This document shows, piece by piece, positions 18,161 to 27,901 of a stretch of 45,710 bases of DNA. The first letter of the stretch is position 1; each line of letters opens with the position of its first letter. The stretch is from Emticicia agri (lineage in GTDB: Bacteria; Bacteroidota; Bacteroidia; Cytophagales; Spirosomataceae): NCBI GenBank assembly GCA_945860265.1, contig CAMAQF010000028.1:1-45710 (forward strand), read 5' to 3'. The position numbers and the translations under genes were made by a program. Under the pieces are notes generated by a model. The model ran no database searches. It had not been told where the DNA came from and saw only the letters and a program-made list of their open reading frames with translations.

Positions 18161-19474
18161 TTATTTGTTTTTGATGTTATCTTTTATAATATCCTCATAG
18201 TCGCCCAAATGTGCAAAGGCTGTTTCCATTTTAGAGCGGTCGAATTCGTTTTCGTTATTTGAAATCCAAATTGTAGCTACACCGTTTCCGATGAAGTTAG
18301 TGATGGCACGGGCTTCTGACATGAATCGGTCAACGCCTAAAAGTAAAGCCAAGCCTTCAATTGGAATAACTTTTAAAGCTGTAAGTGTTGAGGCGAGCAC
18401 AATAAAACCACTTCCTGTAACACCTGCCGCTCCTTTTGATGTCACCATTAAGATACCAATTATTGTCAGAATTTGTTGAATATCTAAATGAACATTAAAA
18501 ACCTGTGCCAAGAAAATAACGGCCATTGAAAGGTAAATAGTTGTTCCATCAAGATTGAATGAATAACCCGCAGGCACAACCAAACCAACCACAGATTTAG
18601 AGCAACCCATTTTTTCAAGTTTTTCCATCAATGACGGTAAGCCAGCTTCTGAAGAGGATGTTCCAAGAACAATCAGTAATTCTTCACGAATAAATTTTAG
18701 GAATTTCCATAAACTAATTTTGTAATATCTCAGTATAAAGTGAAGTATTACAAAGACAAAAATGGCCATAGTAACATAAACCGTTCCCATCAGTTTGGCG
18801 AGTGGGAGGAGAGTTTGAATGCCATATTTTGCAATTGTGAAGGCCATTCCTCCAAATGCTCCGATAGGTGCAAAAAGCATAACTTTATGTAAAGCCCAAA
18901 ATACTTTTTTTGAGATTGGTGTAAGAAAATCTACTACTTTTTTTCTGCCAGAATAATTACTCAAAGAAACTCCTAAAACAATTGCAAGTACCAACACTTG
19001 GAGTGTAACATTATCTAAGAAAAATTTTAGCCAACTAAACTCTGTTGCACTTTTAGTATATTTTGAAATATCACCAACTTTAATGGCATCGGTCACTACG
19101 CCATCACCAGGACGAATTACATTTGCAACTATAACTCCAACTAATAGAGCAATAGTTGTTACAACTTCAAAGTAAATAAGAGCTTTCCCTCCGACTTTTC
19201 CAACTTTTTTCAAATCACCCATTGAGATAATTCCGAGTGTAATTGTCAGAAAAATGATTGGATTGATAAAGATTTTCACAAAACTGATAAATATACTACT
19301 CAAAAACTCAGCGAATGTATTTTTTATTTCGAATTCAGAAATAATTAGATTTTGTTTGAAGCCTTTTTCAAAGATTTGATGTAATGCAAATTCGGGGTTA
19401 TAATGGCCAAGTAAAACACCGCAAACGATAGCAGTTAGTACCCAAAATGTAAGGTTAGTAAAGAGTTTTTTCAT
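18161..19474 (-). CDS. Dicarboxylate/amino acid:cation symporter (DctA/GltP family)
   Basis: 437 residues with eight membrane spans and two re-entrant loops. Diagnostic motifs are the serine-rich hairpin LGTSSSEAGLPSLMEKLEKMG, the PAGYSFNLDGTTIYLS segment and the second hairpin MVTSKGAAGVTGSGFIVL, then DRFMSEARAITNFIGNGVATIW. A loop insert near residues 43-55 (between spans 1 and 2) is common in the DctA/GltP group. It couples uptake of C4-dicarboxylates, glutamate or aspartate to Na+ or H+. The malic enzyme next door favours malate, fumarate or succinate, but sequence alone does not separate these from glutamate. Confidence 0.9.
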   Translation of the reverse strand: MKKLFTNLTFWVLTAIVCGVLLGHYNPEFALHQIFEKGFKQNLIISEFEIKNTFAEFLSSIFISFVKIFINPIIFLTITLGIISMGDLKKVGKVGGKALIYFEVVTTIALLVGVIVANVIRPGDGVVTDAIKVGDISKYTKSATEFSWLKFFLDNVTLQVLVLAIVLGVSLSNYSGRKKVVDFLTPISKKVFWALHKVMLFAPIGAFGGMAFTIAKYGIQTLLPLAKLMGTVYVTMAIFVFVILHFILRYYKISLWKFLKFIREELLIVLGTSSSEAGLPSLMEKLEKMGCSKSVVGLVVPAGYSFNLDGTTIYLSMAVIFLAQVFNVHLDIQQILTIIGILMVTSKGAAGVTGSGFIVLASTLTALKVIPIEGLALLLGVDRFMSEARAITNFIGNGVATIWISNNENEFDRSKMETAFAHLGDYEDIIKDNIKNK

Positions 19475-19524
19475 TTTGTAAATTTTTATTCAGAAATATT
19501 TTGGCAAATTTAATAAGGTGCATG

Positions 19525-20454
19525 TTAGAAAAAAAACAATAAATAGTGCCATAACATGGCCGTTATCAACGATAGTGGGATAGTAACTCCAATCATTAAA
19601 CTTGCTAGTGGCGGATTTAGTTTATGATTAACGGCAATGATGGATGCAGTATTCATGGAGCCCAAAGCTGCTCCAACTACGCACATTTTGCCAATCCATG
19701 CATTTTCTTGCAATAGAATTTTTTGTTGAAGCAAAATAAGATATAAAATAAAGATTAACAATGGTGCAATAAATAGTTTGAAAAATAAGCCTAGCAACAC
19801 TGGTTTTTGTATAAGATTTGCTTTGGATATTTTGATTTGTAAACCTACTGATAATAAAGCAAGTACAGTAAATGGACTACCCAATTTTTGTAAAATATCG
19901 CTAATAGAACTGGGAAAATGATAATCCATTATATTTAAACAAACAGCGATACAAAAAGCTAAAAATGGTGGAAATGTAAAAATACTTTTAATGATATATT
20001 TTATAGACGGTTTGGATTCTGAATAATATGAAGCAGTCATAATACCCATTGTCCCACAAACCACAAACGAACCTGCTTGGCTCATCAGAATTCCTAGCTG
20101 AACGCCAGCTTTACCATATAATAATTCAAAAATTGGGAAGCCCACAAATGAAATACTACTAATTCCAGCCGTTATTGTTAATGCACCTGTGGTACTTCTG
20201 TCGAAATGAAGAATCCTGGCAACGATTTTGAAAAAAACAAATGAACTTACAAATAGAATGTAGGGTGTCAGAATAACCAGCAACTGATTTGCTTTAAAAG
20301 AAATCTGGCTAGTATAGAGCAGCGTCAATGAAGGTAAACAAATATTAATAATAACCGCATTCAAACCCAAATAAGCATCTTTCGGAAAGCTTTTGGTTCG
20401 TTGGAGGATTCCCCCCAACGAAAGGCAAATGATTAATAATAATAGGTTAGTCAT
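19525..20454 (-). CDS. AEC family transporter (auxin efflux carrier-like)
   Basis: 309 residues with about ten membrane spans in two inverted halves. The first half contains NAVIINICLPSLTLLY and the second VVGAALGSMNTASIIAV, the broken-helix regions of the family. Bacterial AEC proteins include malate and other carboxylate permeases (MleP, MdcF). With maeB and the DctA-like gene in the same direction, an organic acid substrate is likely. The 50-bp gap before the symporter gene allows co-transcription. Confidence 0.85.
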   Translation of the reverse strand: MTNLLLLIICLSLGGILQRTKSFPKDAYLGLNAVIINICLPSLTLLYTSQISFKANQLLVILTPYILFVSSFVFFKIVARILHFDRSTTGALTITAGISSISFVGFPIFELLYGKAGVQLGILMSQAGSFVVCGTMGIMTASYYSESKPSIKYIIKSIFTFPPFLAFCIAVCLNIMDYHFPSSISDILQKLGSPFTVLALLSVGLQIKISKANLIQKPVLLGLFFKLFIAPLLIFILYLILLQQKILLQENAWIGKMCVVGAALGSMNTASIIAVNHKLNPPLASLMIGVTIPLSLITAMLWHYLLFFF

Positions 20455-20800
20455 TTTTAAAAGAGTTGGGATTTAGGTTGCGAGATTCAAGATTTTGCAA
20501 AAGAAATGTCTTTAAATATATCAAATTTCGTATCTTAAAGGCGTATTTATTCCGTTTCTTGGAGTTTTAGTAAGTATATTCAAAACAAAATTTCGAAAGC
20601 CAAACCATCGTCATTAGTGATATCGGCAAGCAAGTTATGGTTTATAACAGTTGGTAATTTTTCCAATATGATACAAAAGTAAAGATATATTTTGACAAGA
20701 AAATATAAATTTTAATTGGCAGTTTATACTTATAAATCTTTTTAATGAACCCAAAGTATTGATTTAGTTGTTGGTTTATGCAGTATCTTCATATAATTTT
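20455..20800. promoter_or_regulatory. Divergent intergenic region, possible minus-strand -7 box
   Basis: About 350 bases between the AEC gene and the ABC exporter. On the minus strand TACTTTTG (plus 20674-20681) fits TAnnTTTG, though it is 220 bases from the AEC start. A 22-codon plus-strand frame (20592-20657) reads FESQTIVISDIGKQVMVYNSW, which resembles the middle of a T9SS sorting domain and may be a gene relic. Confidence 0.3.
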
Positions 20801-22633
20801 ATGGCAAAAAATCCGTTAAGTTTGGACGAAAATAAGCCCAATATTAAAGAACGACTAAAAGCATTAGGCAATTTGCCTGATTTTATACGAGAGGTTTACC
20901 TTACGTCGCCTTCTTTAACAATTGGTAATATTTGCTTGCGTTTGTTGCGTTCGGCTATTCCAATTTCAATTTTATATATTAGCAAACTCATCATTGATGA
21001 AGTTTTGGTGTTAAGTACCAATAAATTAGAAAATCTAAATACTATCTATTTTTTGATAGCCTCAGAGTTTGGTTTAATGATTGTCAGCGATTTGCTTTCT
21101 CGTGGTATTGCCTTGACTGATAGCCTTTTAGGAGATTTATTTGCTAACCAAACTTCTATAAAATTAATGAAACATGCAGTTTCACTCGATTTAGCTCAGT
21201 TTGAAAACGCAACTTTCTATGATAAACTCGAACGTGCCAGACAACAAACAAACGGCCGTACAGTGCTACTTTCACAAGTTTTGGCTCAAGGACAAGATGC
21301 CATCACAATGGGTTTATTGCTTGTTGGACTCATAACTTTTAATCCTTGGTTGATTGTCTTGCTTTTGGTATCGGTTATTCCTTCTTTTATTGGTGAATGG
21401 CATTTCAACGCCAAAAGTTATTCGTTACAAAGAGGCTGGACTCCGCAACGTCGAGAATTAGATTATTATCGTTTTATTGGTGCGAGCGATGAAACCGCCA
21501 AGGAAGTAAAACTTTTTGGTCTTTCAGATTTTATCATTGAGCGATTTCACAATTTATCTGACCGGTATTTCAAGGAAAATAAAAAACTTTCTATCGAACG
21601 TGCTTCTTGGGGGAGTTTACTCGTGGCCATTGGCACATTTGGTTATTTTGGTGCTTACACGCTAATAATCATCGAAACTGTAAAAGGTATCGTAACCATT
21701 GGTAGTTTGACATTTTTGGCTGGTTCGTTTCGCCAATTAAAATCTTTATTAGAAGGCATTCTTGGAAGATTTACAAGTATTTCACAAGGAGCTTTATATT
21801 TGAATGATTTATTTGAGTTTTATCAAATCAAGCCACTGATTATTTCACCGGCACAACCCAAGCCTTTTCCAAATCCAATCAAAGAAGGTTTTCGCTTTGA
21901 AAATGTTGGTTTTAAATATCCAAATTCTGAGAAATGGGCAAATCGGAATCTGAATTTCGATTTAAAAGTAGGAGAAAAATTAGCTTTAGTTGGTGAAAAT
22001 GGTTCTGGAAAAACAACTTTAGTGAAATTGCTTGCTAGACTTTACGATCCTGATGATGGAAGGATTTTACTAGATGGAGTTGATTTAAAGGAATATAATT
22101 TAGTAGAGTTACGCCAACATATTGGTGTTATTTTTCAAGATTTTCAGAAGTTCAATTTCACCGCAGGCGATAATATTGCGGTCGGAGATATAGCTTCTCG
22201 TGAAGAATTGCCCGAACTTGAAAGAGCAGCCTACCAAAGTTTGGCAGATACGGTCATTGAAAAGTTGCCATTGAAATACGATCAACCTTTGGGTCGTAGA
22301 TTTGCCAAAGGAATTGAGCTTTCAGGAGGAGAATGGCAAAAAGTTGCTCTTGCAAGAGCTTATTTGCGTGAAGCTGATGTGCTGATTTTAGACGAGCCAA
22401 CTGCCGCACTTGATGCCCGTGCCGAATATGAAGTTTTCCGCCGTTTCGCCGAACTTACCAAAGGAAAAACTGCTATATTGATTTCGCACAGGTTTTCAAC
22501 AGTAAGAATGGCAGATAGGATTTTGGTATTAGACAAAGGACGAATGCTTGAAATAGGTACGCACGAAGAGCTTCTTGAAAAAAACGGCCGTTATGCCGAG
22601 TTATTTTATTTACAAGCGGAAGGGTATAGATAG
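20801..22633 (+). CDS. ABC exporter, fused permease and ATPase
   Basis: 610 residues from the ATG at 20801; a TTG at 20768 in the same frame is less likely. The first 330 residues hold about six membrane spans of the type I exporter fold. The ATPase has Walker A GENGSGKTT (about 398-406), Q-loop VIFQDFQKF, signature LSGGEWQK (about 507-514), Walker B VLILDEPTAALD and the switch histidine in LISHRFSTVR. As a homo- or heterodimer it would export a lipid, drug or peptide. No peptidase domain or precursor gene is present to define the cargo. Confidence 0.92.
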   Translation: MAKNPLSLDENKPNIKERLKALGNLPDFIREVYLTSPSLTIGNICLRLLRSAIPISILYISKLIIDEVLVLSTNKLENLNTIYFLIASEFGLMIVSDLLSRGIALTDSLLGDLFANQTSIKLMKHAVSLDLAQFENATFYDKLERARQQTNGRTVLLSQVLAQGQDAITMGLLLVGLITFNPWLIVLLLVSVIPSFIGEWHFNAKSYSLQRGWTPQRRELDYYRFIGASDETAKEVKLFGLSDFIIERFHNLSDRYFKENKKLSIERASWGSLLVAIGTFGYFGAYTLIIIETVKGIVTIGSLTFLAGSFRQLKSLLEGILGRFTSISQGALYLNDLFEFYQIKPLIISPAQPKPFPNPIKEGFRFENVGFKYPNSEKWANRNLNFDLKVGEKLALVGENGSGKTTLVKLLARLYDPDDGRILLDGVDLKEYNLVELRQHIGVIFQDFQKFNFTAGDNIAVGDIASREELPELERAAYQSLADTVIEKLPLKYDQPLGRRFAKGIELSGGEWQKVALARAYLREADVLILDEPTAALDARAEYEVFRRFAELTKGKTAILISHRFSTVRMADRILVLDKGRMLEIGTHEELLEKNGRYAELFYLQAEGYR

Positions 22634-22646
22634 TTTTGAGTGCTAT

Positions 22647-22720
22647 GTTTAGAGTTCTGAGTTTTAAACGCAATTATTATGATTTTAATTATTCGTAAAC
22701 CAGAAATCAGAACTCTAAAC
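22647..22720. repeat. Long inverted repeat between convergent genes
   Basis: GTTTAGAGTTCTGA (22647-22660) and TCAGAACTCTAAAC (22707-22720) are perfect complements, with a further TTT/AAA past one bulge and a loop of about 46 bases. It lies exactly between the ABC exporter stop and the recQ stop. Two-way terminator or a small dispersed repeat are both possible. Confidence 0.6.
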
Positions 22721-22730
22721 TCAATACCTA

Positions 22731-24869
22731 CTAATTTTCCCAAATTGCCAAGGCAAGTCTTATTTTTCCATAATCGTAAACTCCTTCAAGGGCTTCAAAC
22801 AATGGTTTTAAGGCATCACCTTTTTGCATATTAAGTTTCATTGCTTCGGCAATGATCTGATTAATTTCATAGGTGGCAATAAATTGTTTGAGGTCAATGT
22901 CCTGTCCATCTTGTTTAAGTTTTACCAAATGACTGATAATTGTTACTGGATTTAGTACTCTTTTTGCGGCCATTTCATCAATTGATAGCCCAGTTTTATA
23001 CATTTCAAAAGTTTCCAAAAATGTCATACCTTTTTCTTGCCTTGCTTGGCCATTGCTTGGGATTTGACCAGAAAATGATAAGATTTCTTTGATAAATTCT
23101 TCCCCATATTGTCTAAATTTCTGCTCACCAACCCCCGAAACTGCCATCATTTGAAAACGATTAATTGGACGTTTCTGTGCCATATCCGAAAGCGTAGCAT
23201 CAGAGAAAATTACAAACGGCGGAACACTTTGTGCATCAGCAATTTTCGTTCGTAAGATTCTGAGTTTTTCAAACAAAGCATCTTTTATAATTTCTCGTTT
23301 AGTTTTTTCTTTAGGAGCGGCTTCTTCTTGTCTTGCTTTCTTAATATCATAAGCCTCAAATCTTACTAAATTTACTTTTTTTCCTTCTCTCAAAACTTTT
23401 TCTGAAATAGCATTCAATTTCAGTGCGTGGTGCTCATCATAAGCAATATCGCAAACACCCGAATTGAGCATTTGGGTAATATAATCGGCCCATTCTTCGT
23501 ATTTAAGCTCTTTTCCTACACCAAAAGTTTTTAAAGTTTGATATGATCGGTCATAGATATTTCTATTTTGCGAGCCTCTCAAAATATCAATTATCATACC
23601 CATTGCCGCTTTTTGTTCGGTTCTAGAAATTGCCGACAATGCTTTCTGTGCAAAAATAGTTGCATCAAATTTTTGTGGAGGATTCTGACAAACATCACAA
23701 TTTCCGCAATCGTTTTGTGCTTCTTCATTAAAATAACTCAACAAAATACGTCTTCGGCAAATCTCTGACTCTGCATATTGTTTCATACGATCGAGTTTGG
23801 CAAACTGAACCTCTTTCATCGCATCCGGTAATTCAGAGTTTTTAATCATGTCTTTACGAGTCATAATATCGGAAAAACTATAAAAAAGTAGCGTGTCCGA
23901 TTTCATGCCATCTCGCCCCGCTCGGCCAATTTCTTGGTAATAACTCTCAACATTTGAAGGTAAACTATAATGAATCACAAATCGCACATTCGATTTGTCA
24001 ATGCCCATTCCGAAAGCAATTGTTGCCACCATTACTTGAATCTCATCTTTTATAAAAGCATCTTGCACTTCCGAGCGAGTTTTTGAATCGATACCTGCGT
24101 GATAATGCATCGCTCGAATACCAACTTTGCGTAAGCCCTCGGCGACGTCTTCGGTGTTTTTTCTACTTAAACAATAAACAATACCCGACTGGTTAGGCCG
24201 TTTACCGATAAATTCTTGCATAATATTTAGCCTATTTCTACCACCCAAAACATTTAAACTAAGATTTGGTCGGTCGAACGAAGAAATAAAAACTTGGGAA
24301 TCAGGCACGCCCAGTTGAGTCAAAATGTCTTTCCTTGTTACACGGTCGGCTGTTGCGGTGAGGGCAACAACAGGCACATCAGGAAAAGTTTCTTTCAAAA
24401 TATTTAGCTTAGTGTATTCTGGTCTAAAATCATGTCCCCAAGTAGAAACACAGTGCGATTCATCAATAGCTATTTGATTGACAGACAGTGTTTTAACAAA
24501 ATTTAAATAGTTGTTATGAAAAAGTTTTTCGGGTGAAATATAAAGAAGCTTTAATTCTCCATTTTTGCATTGTTCTTCAATAGTTCGTTGCTCAGTCGAA
24601 TTCAGAGAGCTATTTAAGAACGCCGAAGGTACCCCGTTTGCTTTTAGCGACTGAACTTGGTCTTGCATAAGGGCAATCAAGGGTGAAATTACCAAAGTTA
24701 TGCCTTCCATCACCAATGCTGGTACTTGAAAACAAATTGATTTTCCTCCACCAGTAGGCATTAGTACCATACAATCTTTTTTTGCAAGAATTGTATCAAT
24801 AATCTCCGCTTGTAGTGGACGAAACTTGTCGTAACCGAAGTATTTTTTTAAAACGAGCTCTTTAGTCAT
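22731..24869 (-). CDS. recQ: ATP-dependent DNA helicase RecQ
   Basis: 712 residues, a full-length RecQ. Helicase core: FRPLQAEII, Walker A PTGGGKS (38-44), DESH box (136-139) in AIDESHCVSTWGHDFRP, TATA motif III, and motif VI QEIGRAGRDG. The RQC zinc site is CRRRILLSYF...CGNCDVC. An HRDC domain follows (about 535-610, SDATLSDMAQKRP...VSGVGEQKFRQYG), then a C-terminal helical tail with an SIDEMA motif. It unwinds DNA 3' to 5' in recombination and fork repair. It is divergent from the peptidase gene and convergent with the ABC exporter. Confidence 0.96.
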   Translation of the reverse strand: MTKELVLKKYFGYDKFRPLQAEIIDTILAKKDCMVLMPTGGGKSICFQVPALVMEGITLVISPLIALMQDQVQSLKANGVPSAFLNSSLNSTEQRTIEEQCKNGELKLLYISPEKLFHNNYLNFVKTLSVNQIAIDESHCVSTWGHDFRPEYTKLNILKETFPDVPVVALTATADRVTRKDILTQLGVPDSQVFISSFDRPNLSLNVLGGRNRLNIMQEFIGKRPNQSGIVYCLSRKNTEDVAEGLRKVGIRAMHYHAGIDSKTRSEVQDAFIKDEIQVMVATIAFGMGIDKSNVRFVIHYSLPSNVESYYQEIGRAGRDGMKSDTLLFYSFSDIMTRKDMIKNSELPDAMKEVQFAKLDRMKQYAESEICRRRILLSYFNEEAQNDCGNCDVCQNPPQKFDATIFAQKALSAISRTEQKAAMGMIIDILRGSQNRNIYDRSYQTLKTFGVGKELKYEEWADYITQMLNSGVCDIAYDEHHALKLNAISEKVLREGKKVNLVRFEAYDIKKARQEEAAPKEKTKREIIKDALFEKLRILRTKIADAQSVPPFVIFSDATLSDMAQKRPINRFQMMAVSGVGEQKFRQYGEEFIKEILSFSGQIPSNGQARQEKGMTFLETFEMYKTGLSIDEMAAKRVLNPVTIISHLVKLKQDGQDIDLKQFIATYEINQIIAEAMKLNMQKGDALKPLFEALEGVYDYGKIRLALAIWEN

Positions 24870-24974
24870 GCAATCAGAAAAAGTAATTTAAGCAAAATTA
24901 TAAGTAAAAGATGAATCTAAATTGAAAATCATTTATTTTTACTGAAATTATTTTCAACAAACAAATCATTATAC

Positions 24975-26588
24975 ATGAAAAAAACGCTGATTTTATCATT
25001 ACTTTTTTCCTCAAGTCTTTTTGCACAAGACAATAAATCTGCCGAATTTGCTGCTACAATTTCGGCTCAAGATTTAAAGAAACATCTTACTTATATTGCA
25101 TCAGATAGCCTCGAGGGTCGTGATACAGGCTCAGAAGGTCAACGAAAAGCAGCGGCTTATATTTCAAAACAATTTGCCGATTTGGGCTTGCAAGCTATTA
25201 TACCGCAAAAAGATGGCACTAAAGGTTATTATCAAAAATTTAACCTTTACCAGAAAGGTTGGAAGGATGCTTACCTAAAAATAGGTAATAAAAAGAAAGA
25301 ATTCTTTAAAGATTATTACCCAAATGGTCTTACCAGTATTCCAGAAGAACAAACGATGTCGGTGGTTTTTGTAGGTTATGGTATAGAAGTCGAAAACGGT
25401 TCGGAGTCTCAATATAATGATTACAAAAATATAAATGTAGAAGGCAAAGCTGTGGTTTTCTTTGATGGTGAACCAAAGGATAAAGAAGGAAAATATTTAT
25501 TTACTAAGGAAGATGAAAAATCAGATTGGGTAGAAAGAGCTGGATTACAAAAGAAAATCAATATTGCCTTGAATCACGGAGCAAAAATGTTTTTCGTTAT
25601 TTCGACTTCTGATGCTCAGAAATTTACATCTTTGGCTGCCGAGCGAAAAGCCGTACTTTCAAGATTTAATCAATTGAGTTTTAATACTTCCTCAACTGCC
25701 GAGAAAGCAACCTCAAACCCTACTTTTTTTGTTTCACAGGAAATTGCTGCTGAAATGCTTGATGTGAAGTCGAATAAACTGACTAAAGTTGTTTTAGATA
25801 TTAGTACAAAAAAAGAGAGTTCAGCAAGTAAAATAAAACCTTCAACTATTTCAGTAAAAGCCGAGAGGGGAGAAGTTCCAGTTGAAACAGCAAATATTTT
25901 AGGTTATTTGGAAGGAACAGATAAAAAAGATGAAGTAGTTCTAATTACTGCACACTACGACCATGTTGGAATCCAAAACGGACAGATTCACAATGGAGCT
26001 GATGATGATGGCTCAGGCACTTGTGCTGTGCTCGAAATAGCTGAAGCATTTGCCAAAGCCAAACAATCAGGCAATGGTCCACGTCGAAGTATTTTGTTTA
26101 TGACCGTTACAGGTGAAGAAAAAGGTTTACTTGGTTCGCAATATTATACCGATAAAGACCCAATAATTCCATTATCAAAAACAGTTTGTGATTTAAATAT
26201 TGATATGATTGGCAGAATTGATAAGCAACACGAACCCAAAGAAGAATACGTTTATTTGATAGGCTCGGATAAATTGTCGTCAGAATTACACCAAATTAGC
26301 GAAGAAGTAAATAAAAAATACATCAATTATGACTTAGATTATACATTTAATGATCCCAAAGACCCGAATCGTTTTTACTATCGTTCTGACCATTATAACT
26401 TTGCCAAAAACAAGATTCCAGTAATATTTTATTTCACAGGCGTACATGAAGATTACCACCGCCCGGGAGATGATGTTGAGAAAATACTTTTTCCAAAATA
26501 TCAACAAATTACTCGCCTAGTATTCCAAACAGCTTGGGAATTAGTAAATCGTGAAGAGCGTATTAAGGTCGATAGTAATAAGCAATAA
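24975..26588 (+). CDS. Secreted M28 family zinc peptidase
   Basis: 537 residues. The signal peptide is MKKTLILSLLFSSSLFAQ, followed by HLTYIASDSLEGRDTGSEGQ, typical of Bacteroidota M28 proteins, and a PA-like insert in the middle. Zinc and catalytic residues are visible in TAHYDHVG (His about 327), NGADDDGSGT (Asp), TGEEKGLLGS (Glu-Glu), NIDMIGR (Asp) and GVHEDYHRPGD (His). Such enzymes are aminopeptidases or glutaminyl cyclase-like peptidases acting in the periplasm or at the surface. The C-terminus lacks a T9SS sorting domain. Confidence 0.93.
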   Translation: MKKTLILSLLFSSSLFAQDNKSAEFAATISAQDLKKHLTYIASDSLEGRDTGSEGQRKAAAYISKQFADLGLQAIIPQKDGTKGYYQKFNLYQKGWKDAYLKIGNKKKEFFKDYYPNGLTSIPEEQTMSVVFVGYGIEVENGSESQYNDYKNINVEGKAVVFFDGEPKDKEGKYLFTKEDEKSDWVERAGLQKKINIALNHGAKMFFVISTSDAQKFTSLAAERKAVLSRFNQLSFNTSSTAEKATSNPTFFVSQEIAAEMLDVKSNKLTKVVLDISTKKESSASKIKPSTISVKAERGEVPVETANILGYLEGTDKKDEVVLITAHYDHVGIQNGQIHNGADDDGSGTCAVLEIAEAFAKAKQSGNGPRRSILFMTVTGEEKGLLGSQYYTDKDPIIPLSKTVCDLNIDMIGRIDKQHEPKEEYVYLIGSDKLSSELHQISEEVNKKYINYDLDYTFNDPKDPNRFYYRSDHYNFAKNKIPVIFYFTGVHEDYHRPGDDVEKILFPKYQQITRLVFQTAWELVNREERIKVDSNKQ

Positions 26589-26973
26589 TTCATTTGAGCG
26601 TGTGTGGAGGCAATAACTTTAAATCCGGTAAATAAAATAATATCAAAGAAAACTTTACTTTAACGATAATTGAACATAATTAAAAAACCAGCTAAATACT
26701 TGATAACTAAAATGTTAAGACTAACTGCTGTAAGAGATTTATGATAGTAAAATCTTGAAAAAGTTCAATAAATCATTTTTTGCTTAAAAATTAATTGTAT
26801 TTATACTTTTTTGTTTCATGGTTTTTCTATAAAATTGTCAAAAAATTAAAAATAACACTTTAACTGGATTGACAGTATTTTCTTTTGAAATAGCTCGATT
26901 TATTAATTTTTTTAACTTTTATTTAACACAAAAACATTTTTAACTTTTTAAAACCCTAAAATTTTCTAATCTA
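26589..26973. other. Intergenic region upstream of exbB
   Basis: About 385 bases, very AT-rich, with no open frame of note and no hairpin or riboswitch that I can support. The promoter of the exbB-tonB operon must lie here; no clean TAnnTTTG box was found. Confidence 0.4.
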
Positions 26974-27804
26974 ATGGAAAAAAAGACAGCAACCCCTGCA
27001 GCTAAACCAGCCGCAAATCAGTCAGCAGGTAGTGGATTAAATCCAGCATTAACAATCCCAGTTCTTATTGCTATTTCAGTATTATCTTACATTTTTATCT
27101 TAGGTGATGCAAGTCACTTCCTTGATGCAGAAAAACACAAACCAAAACCAGGCGATTTCTTTGGTCTAATCCATAGTGGTGGTGTAGTTGTACCTATTTT
27201 GATGACATGTTTCCTTTGCGTAGTAGTATTTTCAATTGAGCGTTTCTTCACAATCAACAAAGCTTCTGGTACTGGTAACATTGATGCTTTCGTTCGTAAA
27301 GTTCGTTCACAATTAGACACAAACAACATTGCTGATGCAATCAAAGAATGTGACAAACAAAAAGGTTCAGTAGGAAACGTAGTAAAAACAGCTCTTGGAA
27401 AATATAGCTTGTTGTCAACTGATGCGTCAATGGACAAAGAACAAAAATTAGCTGCTTTACAAAAAGAAGTTGAAGAGGCTACTTCATTAGAGCTTCCAAT
27501 GCTTGAGAAAAACCTTACAATCCTTTCTACATTGGCATCAGTAGCAACTTTGATTGCCCTACTAGGTACTGTACTTGGTATGATTCGTGCGTTCTCGGCA
27601 CTCGGTGCTGGTGGTGGTGCTCCAGATGCAGCCGCTCTTGCAACAGGTATCTCTGAGGCCTTGATTAACACAGCATTAGGAATTGGTACTTCAGCGATTG
27701 CAATCATTATGTACAACTTCTTCACATCTAAAATTGATGAGTTGACATACAAAATTGACGAAATCGGTATGAGCATCCAACAAAACTTTGCTGCTCATAA
27801 CTAA
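26974..27804 (+). CDS. exbB: ExbB/MotA/TolQ proton channel protein
   Basis: 276 residues. After an alanine/proline-rich cytoplasmic start there is a first span (LTIPVLIAISVLSYIFIL), a second (GGVVVPILMTCFLCVVVFSIERFF), and the channel pair near the C-terminus (LATLASVATLIALLGTVLGMIRAF and LATGISEALINTALGIGTSAIAIIMYNF), the ExbB/TolQ pattern with its conserved Thr and Pro-rich turns. It forms the proton-conducting ring that powers TonB. Two exbD genes and tonB follow in the same direction. Confidence 0.93.
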   Translation: MEKKTATPAAKPAANQSAGSGLNPALTIPVLIAISVLSYIFILGDASHFLDAEKHKPKPGDFFGLIHSGGVVVPILMTCFLCVVVFSIERFFTINKASGTGNIDAFVRKVRSQLDTNNIADAIKECDKQKGSVGNVVKTALGKYSLLSTDASMDKEQKLAALQKEVEEATSLELPMLEKNLTILSTLASVATLIALLGTVLGMIRAFSALGAGGGAPDAAALATGISEALINTALGIGTSAIAIIMYNFFTSKIDELTYKIDEIGMSIQQNFAAHN

Positions 27805-27901
27805 TCAAATTACGAATGAGATTGTAATCTAAGTAAGAATTTGTATATTTAGACAATAATCTAATTTAGTATTCGTTAATTTTATATAATCTAATAATTT
27901 T

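Noticed and set aside
27114..27776. 220-codon minus-strand frame opposite exbB
   Set aside because: It is a long antisense frame without start context or recognisable domain; exbB on the plus strand is certain.
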